The translations under genes were made by a program, and so were the position numbers. The notes under the pieces are model-generated. The model did no database searches, was not told where the DNA came from, and worked only from the letters and a program-made list of their open reading frames with translations. 35,998 bases of DNA, taken from assembly GCA_002314715.1 (NCBI GenBank), contig DCGY01000086.1, forward strand, positions 1-35,998, in the 5' to 3' direction. This document shows positions 17,401-23,716 of the stretch, piece after piece. The DNA comes from Lachnospiraceae bacterium UBA1766. Lineage in GTDB: Bacteria > Bacillota > Clostridia > Lachnospirales > Lachnospiraceae. The number at the start of each line of letters is the position of its first letter. The stretch's first letter is position 1.

Positions 17401-17934
17401 CAGCATTCTACCCGTGTTTCCGAATACTCCGTACTAATCGGAAAGCGTCTGGGTTACAGCGATGAGGAGCTGGAGAATCTTCGAAAAGCAGCATTGTTGC
17501 ATGATATCGGTAAAATCGGTATCCCGGACCGTGTATTAAATAAGTCAGCCAAGTTAAATGATGAAGAATATGCTTTGATGAAATCCCATGTTGTAATTGC
17601 GGGAGAGATTTTGAAGGACTTCTCCCTGATTCCCAATGTACAGGATGGTGCCATGTATCATCATGAGAGATGGGACGGCAAGGGTTATGCCCATGGATTA
17701 TCCGGCGAAGATATTCCCGAGTGGGCACGTATCATCGGTATTGCGGATGCTTTTGATGCCATGACGGCTAACCGTGTTTACCGTAAAAAATTACCGTTCT
17801 CCGATGTATTGTCAGAGATTCGAAAAGGTCGCGGTACCCAGTTTGATCCCAATATGGTAGATTTGTTCCTGCAAATCATACGAGATGGAGAAATCAACAT
17901 TGCGGAGATTTACGGAGAGGAGGTATCGGAATGA
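14428..17934 (+). CDS. ECF S-component-like/Reg_prop/Y_Y_Y sensor with HD-GYP c-di-GMP phosphodiesterase domain
   Basis: An 1168-aa membrane sensor. Residues about 1-180 are five or six helices (LPFWLDSLGTAFSAYLLGP..., YGINNPMAFLYALVNISFG) that resemble the substrate-binding S component of ECF vitamin transporters. After a helix at about 185-207, residues 210-810 carry repeated two-component-regulator propeller blades (DGILWVGTYAGLYRYNG, GRMWIGTNDNGISV, GNLWLSTYGKGI, NLLAGTDGGGIAII). Residues about 830-920 fit a Y_Y_Y domain, then a helix at about 925-950 and an HD-GYP domain: HD at 1025-1026 (HDIGKIGIPD) and HHERWDGKGYA at 1078-1088. The GYP signature reads GYA. HD-GYP proteins hydrolyse c-di-GMP, so ligand binding outside would change c-di-GMP inside. 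The gene has its own promoter and overlaps the BMP gene by 4 bases. Confidence 0.85.
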   Translation: MKKNEGFMVGLYSVLGILINYYGKYISETLKLPFWLDSLGTAFSAYLLGPTCGAIVGAAGNIMYGINNPMAFLYALVNISFGIVIGIFAKKGYFEDIFKSLSVGVLITLISVCISTPINCILYHGSTGNVWGDSILLMMKDWGITWVIGSFVAEFFLDFFDKLLTVFCLYFFIKASRHLKKYFFNASVLLLGIFLLFTVSDRAVAGNDYESYIQTVYGNDKGLLSGEANDIAATQDGILWVGTYAGLYRYNGQEFRYMNQFYSVKNVNCLYTDEQGRMWIGTNDNGISVCINEEITHTLDEEGGLPSNSVRSIVQQGDGRYVIGTSGSLAFISLNGMVVDEIIPEINYATRLAVDENNHVAAVTATGELFVLDGSKIISKLTATKTDDFFSSCEFDEQGRLMVGSDKGIVYIYEISESGLRLKEQRQINDISSINSINLTEDGEIFLCGENGIVYLDKQGIAHRINCGSFSSSIDHMICDYQGNLWFSSSRLGVMKLCDSAFAELYPSVGMSEVVVNSITRFNGKLYIGTDNGLDIVDEQKQTAVHNELSEMLEGQRVRCVMTDSKGNLWLSTYGKGIICVDSSENISVFTKDMGATGSKFRFSTELSDGNIAVSGDLGITFIKNGRITYKLDSSKGLENPVILTMLELPNKNLLAGTDGGGIAIIRNGKVIGHYTRKDGLSSDVILRMVQDKDAQGVFVVTSNAINYLDYSKSEVTIRELKNFPYSNNYDLYDDGNGKLYVTGSAGIYVVNKADLLRGFTINCELLNYLSGLRGTLVANSWNFVDENNMWYLANASGVTMLNLESYNFANRSFRMILQSITVDGTVRQVDRSEVIELPNGSNNVSLKPEVINYSAEDPYIRYYLDGVDTTPNIVRQSELKEIVYTNFPSGNHKFYFAVMSNDGSQVLEEHVYTFEKDVEMHDHWWFRLYFFLELVLIIAWFTWFITRTVFQRTLAFQRKEVEFAREQIKMGNETILAIAKAVDAKDTNTSQHSTRVSEYSVLIGKRLGYSDEELENLRKAALLHDIGKIGIPDRVLNKSAKLNDEEYALMKSHVVIAGEILKDFSLIPNVQDGAMYHHERWDGKGYAHGLSGEDIPEWARIIGIADAFDAMTANRVYRKKLPFSDVLSEIRKGRGTQFDPNMVDLFLQIIRDGEINIAEIYGEEVSE

Positions 17935-19121
17935 AAGGAAAATATGTAATTACATTTCTGTGCGCAATCGTACTCATTTTCGGTAACCTTCTGTATCATG
18001 TTCTGCAGCCTTCTTATGAAAAAAGCGTAACGGTGGGTTTTTTGTATATCGGTGATGCCAGTGATGCCTACACGAAGAACTTTATGAAGGCGCAGGAGGC
18101 GGTAAAAGAAACCTTTGGCAGCCAGGTAAAAACGGTTGTGAAATATAATGTTGCGGAAGGGGAAGCGGCAAATGAGGCAATTGATAGCCTAATTCAAAGT
18201 GGATGTGACATCATTTTCGGAACCAGCTTCGGTTATGGAGAAGCGATGAAGCAGCATGCCGAGAAAAACCCTAAAATTCAGTTTTGCCAGGCTAGCTGTT
18301 ACAATTCCAAGGATCCGGAGTTGGACAATTATCACACTTTTATGGGATTTGCCCATGAAGGCAGATATGTTTCCGGTGTAGCGGCAGGAATGAAATTAAA
18401 AGAAATGATTAATAAAGGAGAGGTGGAAGGTACCCCTTGGATTGGCTATGTGGCAGCGTTCCCCTATGCAGAGGTTATTTCCGGATATACAGCCTTTTAT
18501 CTGGGGGTACAATCGATTGTGCCGGATGTGCAGATGAAGGTGAAATATTCCAACTCCTGGAATGATTATAAAACAGAAAAAAGAATTACTAAGGATTTGA
18601 TTGAAGAAGGCTGTGTCATTATTTCCCAGCATTCCGATACCACGGGTCCTGCAGTTGCCTGTGAAAATGCAAAGGGAGAACATGACGTGATTCATGTAAG
18701 CTATAATCAGAGCATGACCAGTATTGCACCGACTACCTCCCTGATTGGCTGTCGTATTAACTGGGAGCCTTATATTGTAGGGGCAGTAGATGCGATGCTT
18801 ATGGAAAAGGGTATTGAAACTTGTGTAAAAGGTCGAATTTACGGCAATGATATTGGTGCAGGCTTTGGTCAGAATTGGGTGCAGATGTTGGAATTAAACG
18901 AGGTTTTGGCAGCAGAGGGTACCGTTGAAGCAATCGAAAAAACCATTGCTCTTTTTCAGGAGAACAGTACCTTTGAAATTTTCCGCGGAGAGTTTGTGGG
19001 CGTAAACCCTTATGATGAAACCGATACCTATGATTTACGAGAAGGTTTCCGTGAGGGTGAGAGTCAGTCTGCTCCAAGCTTTTGTTATGTTTTATCGGAT
19101 GTAATTCATGTGGAAGAATAG
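17931..19121 (+). CDS. BMP family solute-binding protein without a transporter
   Basis: A 396-aa extracytoplasmic binding protein of the BMP (PnrA/TmpC-like) family, whose characterised members bind purine nucleosides. An N-terminal hydrophobic segment (residues 5-25) has no lipobox, so it is either cleaved or kept as an anchor. Family features are the type I periplasmic fold (VGFLYIGDASDAYTKNF; DIIFGTSFGYGEAM; FMGFAHEGRYVSGVAAG; IGYVAAFPYAEVISGY) and a late GCRINWEPYIVGAVDAML strand. No ABC ATPase or permease is next to it. ATG 17931 overlaps the stop of the HD-GYP sensor by 4 bases, so it probably delivers ligand to that sensor instead of to a transporter. The same protein could also serve an unlinked nucleoside ABC importer. 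Confidence 0.85.
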   Translation: MKGKYVITFLCAIVLIFGNLLYHVLQPSYEKSVTVGFLYIGDASDAYTKNFMKAQEAVKETFGSQVKTVVKYNVAEGEAANEAIDSLIQSGCDIIFGTSFGYGEAMKQHAEKNPKIQFCQASCYNSKDPELDNYHTFMGFAHEGRYVSGVAAGMKLKEMINKGEVEGTPWIGYVAAFPYAEVISGYTAFYLGVQSIVPDVQMKVKYSNSWNDYKTEKRITKDLIEEGCVIISQHSDTTGPAVACENAKGEHDVIHVSYNQSMTSIAPTTSLIGCRINWEPYIVGAVDAMLMEKGIETCVKGRIYGNDIGAGFGQNWVQMLELNEVLAAEGTVEAIEKTIALFQENSTFEIFRGEFVGVNPYDETDTYDLREGFREGESQSAPSFCYVLSDVIHVEE

Positions 19122-19138
19122 GTTTTGGGAGAAGATTT

Positions 19139-19705
19139 ATGCAAATCATGACAAAACGATTGATTCTTCGACCCTGGAGGGAATCGGATGCAGAAGTATT
19201 ATATGCACTGGCCAAAGACAGACGTATTTCAGATGCGGCAGGTTGGCCTTCCCATAAAAGTGTAGAACACAGTCTGGAAGTCATTCGTACCGTTTTTTCC
19301 CTGCCGGAAAATTATGCGGTGTGTGAAAAAGAAGAAAATGTTCCGATTGGAGCCGTAGGGATTATGATTGGAGAGATCAGTCCTAAGGATCTCCCGAATA
19401 CCCAGGGAGAAATCGGATATTGGATGGGCTTCGATCATTGGGGAAAAGGATATACCACAGAGGCAGTATCGGCCTTAATGGAAAGAGGCTTTGAAACACT
19501 TGGATTAGAGAAATTATGGTGCGGATATTTCGATGGAAATTTCGCTTCCAAGAGAGTACAGGAAAAATGTGGATTTCAGTATCATCATACCAATCAGGAT
19601 GAGATGTGGGAGTTGTTACAGGAGATTCGGACAGAACATATTTCCTGCCTGACAAAAGAAGAATGGATAAAAAAAAAGATTACCGGTTATAGACATAGAC
19701 TATAG
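19139..19705 (+). CDS. GNAT family N-acetyltransferase, RimJ/RimL-like
   Basis: A 188-aa cytoplasmic acetyl-CoA dependent acetyltransferase of the type that modifies protein N-termini or small amines. It begins TKRLILRPWRESDAEVLYAL, the standard family opening, has GEIGYWMGFDHWGKGYTTEA, the acetyl-CoA motif, and ends the core with ASKRVQEKCGF. ATG 19139 has GGGAG 7 bases upstream; ATG 19148 is an internal alternative, and longer frames run into the BMP gene. It is 17 bases after the BMP stop, so it is probably co-transcribed, but nothing ties it functionally to the sensor pair. The substrate cannot be told from sequence. The stop codon lies inside the right arm of the terminator hairpin. Confidence 0.9.
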   Translation: MQIMTKRLILRPWRESDAEVLYALAKDRRISDAAGWPSHKSVEHSLEVIRTVFSLPENYAVCEKEENVPIGAVGIMIGEISPKDLPNTQGEIGYWMGFDHWGKGYTTEAVSALMERGFETLGLEKLWCGYFDGNFASKRVQEKCGFQYHHTNQDEMWELLQEIRTEHISCLTKEEWIKKKITGYRHRL

Positions 19706-19720
19706 CCGGTAATTGTTTTT
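19679..19720 (+). terminator. intrinsic terminator overlapping the GNAT stop codon
   Basis: ATTACCGGTTATAG (19679-19692) pairs with CTATAGCCGGTAAT (19700-19713), 14 bp with one G-T pair, 7-base loop, then TGTTTTT. The hairpin encodes the last codons and the stop (19703-19705) of the acetyltransferase. Confidence 0.85.
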
Positions 19721-19726
19721 ATATAT

Positions 19727-19755
19727 TTGATTATATCCTACCGATATAGTATGAT
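19727..19755 (+). promoter_or_regulatory. sigma-A promoter of the sulfhydrylase gene
   Basis: TTGATT (19727-19732), 17 bases, TATGAT (19750-19755). The leader is about 70 bases, too short for a SAM riboswitch or T-box, so control is probably by a DNA-binding regulator. Confidence 0.7.
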
Positions 19756-19776
19756 TACATCAGAAACAAGAGAGAG

Positions 19777-19795
19777 CCAAAGCGAAACACTTTGG
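19777..19795 (+). repeat. small hairpin in the sulfhydrylase leader
   Basis: CCAAAG (19777-19782) pairs with CTTTGG (19790-19795) around a 7-base loop, between the promoter and the ribosome site TGGAGGAT. It could be an operator or an mRNA stem; a 6-bp arm may also arise by chance. Confidence 0.3.
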
Positions 19796-19833
19796 TAACA
19801 GATAATAATCAGATTATATGGAGGATATTTATT

Positions 19834-21138
19834 ATGAGCAAAAAAAGTTTAGCAGAAAGAAATTTAAGTTTTGAGACCAAGCAGTTACATGTAGGACAGG
19901 AAAGTCCCGATCCCGTTACCGATGCAAGAGCGGTTCCGATTTATTTGACTTCTTCTTATGTATTCCATAACAGCGAACATGCAGCAGACCGTTTTGGTTT
20001 AAGAGATGCAGGTAATATTTACGGAAGATTAACCAATCCTACTCAGGGAGTTTTCGAACAGAGAATTGCAAGCCTTGAAGGCGGTGTTGCAGCTTTGGCA
20101 GTTGGTTCCGGTGCAGCAGCCTTGGCATATGCATTCCAGGCAATTGCACATGCAGGCGATCATATTGTAGCGGCAAAGAACATTTACGGAGGAACCTACA
20201 ATCTTTTAGCACATACCTTACCGGATTACGGTATTGAAACTACTTTTGTGGATCCTTTTGATTACGATGCAATTCGTGCGGCAATTCGTCCAAACACAAA
20301 GGCAGTTCAGATTGAAACTCTTGGAAATCCCAATTCGGAAGTGGTTGATATTGAAAAGATCGCGAACATCGCCCATGAAGCAGGCATTCCTTTGATTGTA
20401 GATAATACCTTTGCTACTCCTTACCTGGTACGTCCCATCGAGTATGGTGCAGATATTGTAATCCATTCTGCTACCAAGTTTATCGGAGGACATGGTACGA
20501 CCATCGGCGGTGTGATTGTGGATGCAGGTACCTTTGATTGGGCAAAGAGTGATAAGTGGCCTTGGTTAACCACTCCCAATGAATCTTACCATGGTGTGGT
20601 ATTTGCCAGAGATACTGCTCCCGCAGCATTTGTAACCTATATCCGTGCGATTTTACTTCGTGATACCGGTGCTACTCTTTCTCCTGTACATGCATTTATT
20701 TTCTTACAGGGTCTGGAAACCTTATCTCTTCGTGTAGAAAGACATGTGGAGAATGCACTGAAGGTAGTAGAGTTTTTGAACAAGCATCCGCAGGTAGAGA
20801 AGGTAAATCATCCTTCCGTAAGCAGTGATCCGACCCAGAAGGAGCTTTATCAGAAGTACTTCCCCAATCAGGGTGGTTCTATCTTTACCTTTGAAATTAA
20901 GGGCGATGCAAAGACTGCACAGAAGTTCATCGACAATCTGGAGCTGTTCTCCTTACTGGCCAATGTTGCGGATGTAAAGAGCCTTGCGATTCATCCCGCT
21001 TCTACCACTCATTCCGAGTGCAACGAAGCAGAGCTTTTGGATCAGGGAATTAAGCCCAATACGATTCGTTTATCCATCGGTACCGAGAATATCAAGGATA
21101 TCTTGGAGGATTTGGACGAAGCATTCAAGGCATTATAA
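19834..21138 (+). CDS. metY: O-acetylhomoserine (thiol)-lyase, PLP enzyme
   Basis: A 434-aa cytoplasmic enzyme of the Cys/Met metabolism PLP family. It joins O-acetylhomoserine with sulfide to make homocysteine for methionine synthesis, or can act on O-acetylserine. Landmarks are ETKQLHVGQ at the start, YGRLTNPT, the IYGGTYNLL loop, VDNTFATP and HSATKFIGGHG, where Lys215 forms the PLP Schiff base, plus the late RLSIGTEN. The length and the YGGTYNLL and GLETLSLRVERH stretches favour the MetY branch over cystathionine lyases. ATG 19834 follows TGGAGGAT by 7 bases. It has its own promoter and terminator. A LysR gene follows 174 bases downstream on the same strand and is a likely regulator. Confidence 0.93.
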   Translation: MSKKSLAERNLSFETKQLHVGQESPDPVTDARAVPIYLTSSYVFHNSEHAADRFGLRDAGNIYGRLTNPTQGVFEQRIASLEGGVAALAVGSGAAALAYAFQAIAHAGDHIVAAKNIYGGTYNLLAHTLPDYGIETTFVDPFDYDAIRAAIRPNTKAVQIETLGNPNSEVVDIEKIANIAHEAGIPLIVDNTFATPYLVRPIEYGADIVIHSATKFIGGHGTTIGGVIVDAGTFDWAKSDKWPWLTTPNESYHGVVFARDTAPAAFVTYIRAILLRDTGATLSPVHAFIFLQGLETLSLRVERHVENALKVVEFLNKHPQVEKVNHPSVSSDPTQKELYQKYFPNQGGSIFTFEIKGDAKTAQKFIDNLELFSLLANVADVKSLAIHPASTTHSECNEAELLDQGIKPNTIRLSIGTENIKDILEDLDEAFKAL

Positions 21139-21165
21139 TGATTTCTGTAAATAATGGTTCTTTTT

Positions 21166-21208
21166 CGAGACTCACATTCCGGGATTTTTTGATGGAATGT
21201 GAGTTTCG
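21166..21208 (+). terminator. intrinsic terminator after the sulfhydrylase gene
   Basis: A 15-bp stem (21166-21180 with 21194-21208, one G-T pair, core CTCACATTCC/GGAATGTGAG) with a 13-base loop. A five-T run lies before the left arm and CTTTA after the right arm, so it may act in both directions. Confidence 0.75.
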
Positions 21209-21209
21209 C

Positions 21210-21238
21210 TTTACATGGGTTTCCTGGGTAAGTATAAT
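21210..21238 (+). promoter_or_regulatory. strong sigma-A promoter of the LysR gene
   Basis: TTTACA (21210-21215), exactly 17 bases, then the perfect TATAAT (21233-21238). The leader is about 70 bases. The -35 box overlaps one arm of an inverted repeat whose other arm covers the start codon. Confidence 0.8.
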
Positions 21239-21312
21239 AAAATAGACAGAGTTTCGGTTAAAAGTTGGCAGAGATTTTGTTTAGATTATGATTGGAAATG
21301 TGAGAGAAACCC

Positions 21313-22224
21313 ATGACACTTACACAATTAAAATACGTTATTGAGGTTGCCAATGCGGCCTCCATGAACGAAGCGGCACATCGATTATTTATATCACAGC
21401 CAAGCCTTTCTGCGTCCATCAAGGAGTTAGAGGAGGAGCTTGGTTGTGATCTTTTTGTGCGCTCCAACCGGGGAATTAAGGTAACTCCCCACGGAGAAGA
21501 ATTCTTAGGTTACGCCAGACAGGTGGTGGAGCAATACGACCTTTTGGAAAATCGCTTTATCTTCAAGGATAAAATGAAAAAGAAGTTTAGTGTATCCATG
21601 CAGCACTACACCTTTGCGGTGGATGCGTTTATCAAAATGGTAAAGCAGTTTGGTATGGATGACTATGATTTTTCGGTTTATGAAACCAGTACCGGCAGTG
21701 TCATCGAAAATGTACAAAGCTTCAAGAGTGAAGTGGGTATCTTATATTTGAACAGCTTCAATGAGCAGGTTCTTACCAAGCTGTTTGCAGAGAAGGATCT
21801 GGTATTTCAGAAGCTGTTTGACTGCCATGTATATGCTTATCTTTGGAAGGGGCATCCCCTTGCAGGTCAAACAAAGGTATCTTTGGAAGAATTATCCGAA
21901 TATCCCTGCCTGGCCTTTGATCAGGGGGAAAAGAATTCCTTTTATTTCGCGGAGGAATTGTTCCCCACTCATGAGTACAAACAGATAATTCATGCCAGTG
22001 ACCGTGCCACCTTATTGAATTTATTTGTGGGTATGAATGGTTTTACCCTTTGTTCCGGTATTATTTGTGAACAGCTAAACGGTGATGATTATTGTGCGGT
22101 CCGTCTGGATACGGAGGAGATTATGACCATCGGATACATTCAGCATAAGGGAATTCCTTTAAGTGAGATGGGCCAGATGTATATTCAGGAAGTTTTGAAG
22201 TATAAAGATAATGTATTGAAGTAG
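21313..22224 (+). CDS. LysR family transcriptional regulator, probable sulfur/methionine regulator
   Basis: A 303-aa DNA-binding protein. The N-terminal winged helix-turn-helix is typical (MTLTQLKYVIEVANAASMNE, SQPSLSASIKELEEELG, LFVRSNRGIKVTPHG), followed by the linker helix and a substrate-binding effector domain from about residue 90. The opening resembles CysL/CysB-like LysR proteins that control sulfur assimilation; together with the adjacent sulfhydrylase gene this makes control of that gene and of itself likely, with a sulfur metabolite as effector. That assignment is inference. It has its own near-consensus promoter and a weak ribosome site (GTGAGAG). The start ATG is embedded in GAAACCCATG, which is repeated inverted over the promoter. 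No stop or frame problem is seen. Confidence 0.92.
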   Translation: MTLTQLKYVIEVANAASMNEAAHRLFISQPSLSASIKELEEELGCDLFVRSNRGIKVTPHGEEFLGYARQVVEQYDLLENRFIFKDKMKKKFSVSMQHYTFAVDAFIKMVKQFGMDDYDFSVYETSTGSVIENVQSFKSEVGILYLNSFNEQVLTKLFAEKDLVFQKLFDCHVYAYLWKGHPLAGQTKVSLEELSEYPCLAFDQGEKNSFYFAEELFPTHEYKQIIHASDRATLLNLFVGMNGFTLCSGIICEQLNGDDYCAVRLDTEEIMTIGYIQHKGIPLSEMGQMYIQEVLKYKDNVLK

Positions 22225-22317
22225 CCGGCGTTTAGGAGCAGGAAGCAAAGCGGATGGCAAAGGTCTGCTTTACAGAATTGCGGCAGGTTAAAGCCGATTC
22301 GGAAGGAAGGGTTTACT

Positions 22318-23682
22318 ATGAGATTTACGGAACAGATTGATAACATGCAGTCGGAATTGATTTGTACCTTGCAAAGATTAATTGCCATCCCCAGTGTGGA
22401 AAAAAAGGGTGAAGCCGGTACACCTTACGGAGTAGCGGTGAAGAAATGCCTGGAAGAGGCTTTAAAAATCGGAGAAGAGTTGGGATTTCGCACCCAGAAT
22501 ATGGACGATATCGTAGGCTGGTGTGAAATCGGGGAAGGTCCGGAAATGGTAGCGGTTTTAGGCCACTTGGATGTGGTACCGGAAATGGACGGCTGGACCC
22601 ATGGTGCTTTTTCGGGAGAAGTGGTCGGAAATCGCATTTATGGCAGAGGTACTACCGATGATAAGGGTCCTGTGGTAGCTTCCATGTACGCTTTAAAGGC
22701 GATTTTGGATGCGGGTGTACCCTTAAAGAGAAGAATTCGAATCCTGATGGGCACCAATGAGGAAACCGGATGCGAGGATATGAAATATTATTTGGCAAAT
22801 GGTGGAGAGGTGCCGGTAATGGGCTTTACTCCGGATGGGGAGTATCCCTTGATTAACGGGGAAAAAGGAATTATCAGTGAGACCTATACCTTCCCTTTGC
22901 AGCAGACAGGAGAAATACAGGTTTGCGATTTCTCCGGTGGTGTGGCAGATAATGTGGTTCCCAATTATGCCAAGGCAGTTTTGATTTGTCCGAAGGACCT
23001 GGAATTTCCCGAAGAGGACGGAATTACCGTTACCAGGACAGAAAACGGTGCAGAGGTTTGGGCTAAGGGTCAGTCAGCCCACGGAAGTTTGCCGCAGGAT
23101 GGTATCAATGCCATTGGCCGCTTAATGATTTATCTAAATCGTTTACCGCTTGTGGGAGATTTAAAGAAAGCAGTATCCTTCCTGGCAGAAAAAATCGGTA
23201 TGGAATACAATGGTCAGGGCTTTGGAGTGGATCTGGAGGATGAGTTATCCGGTCATACTTCTTTTAATTTGGGCGTTTTGTTTGGGGATGAAAAGAATCT
23301 TGGTGTGAAGATAAACTATCGTTATCCGGTAACCTTCTGTTTTGAGGATTGCGGCCCAAAGGTACGCAAGGCCTTTGAAGAGCAGGGTTTTGTCCTGGGT
23401 GCGAAATTTTATAAAGATAAATTGTATGTACCGAAGGAGGAGCCTTTGGTGCAGAAGCTGTTGGGCGTGTATCGGGATGCAACGGGAGATACTTCCGAGC
23501 CAAAATGTATCGGCGGCGGTACCTATGCCAAGGAAATACCTAACATTGTAGCCTTCGGCTGTATGTTTGATGGGGATCCGGTGGTGGAGCATTGTCCGGA
23601 CGAGTTTATTACCATCGAAAATTTAATGATTAATACCAAAATAATCGCCAATGCCATGGCTGCGTTGGCAGAAGAGGAATGA
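22318..23682 (+). CDS. M20 family dipeptidase, Sapep/PepV-like
   Basis: A 454-aa cytoplasmic zinc dipeptidase that would split dipeptides after import. Catalytic landmarks: LGHLDVVP (His83, Asp85), GRGTTDDKGP with the bridging Asp, GTNEETGCED with the general base and metal Glu, GQSAHGSLPQ in the lid domain, and GGGTYAKEIPNIVAFGCMFDGD near the C-terminus. Length and motif order fit the Sapep/PepV group instead of peptidase T. ATG 22318 has GGAAGGAAGG upstream. The 93-base gap after the LysR gene has no clear promoter or terminator, so readthrough from the regulator is likely. The following alpha-galactosidase begins 34 bases later. Confidence 0.93.
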   Translation: MRFTEQIDNMQSELICTLQRLIAIPSVEKKGEAGTPYGVAVKKCLEEALKIGEELGFRTQNMDDIVGWCEIGEGPEMVAVLGHLDVVPEMDGWTHGAFSGEVVGNRIYGRGTTDDKGPVVASMYALKAILDAGVPLKRRIRILMGTNEETGCEDMKYYLANGGEVPVMGFTPDGEYPLINGEKGIISETYTFPLQQTGEIQVCDFSGGVADNVVPNYAKAVLICPKDLEFPEEDGITVTRTENGAEVWAKGQSAHGSLPQDGINAIGRLMIYLNRLPLVGDLKKAVSFLAEKIGMEYNGQGFGVDLEDELSGHTSFNLGVLFGDEKNLGVKINYRYPVTFCFEDCGPKVRKAFEEQGFVLGAKFYKDKLYVPKEEPLVQKLLGVYRDATGDTSEPKCIGGGTYAKEIPNIVAFGCMFDGDPVVEHCPDEFITIENLMINTKIIANAMAALAEEE

Positions 23683-23716
23683 TTTTCAATAATATCGTGT
23701 AAATTTGGGGGAAAAT

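Noticed and set aside
19756..19833. SAM riboswitch or T-box before metY
   Set aside because: The leader is only about 70 bases with one 6-bp stem, far too short and without conserved cores.
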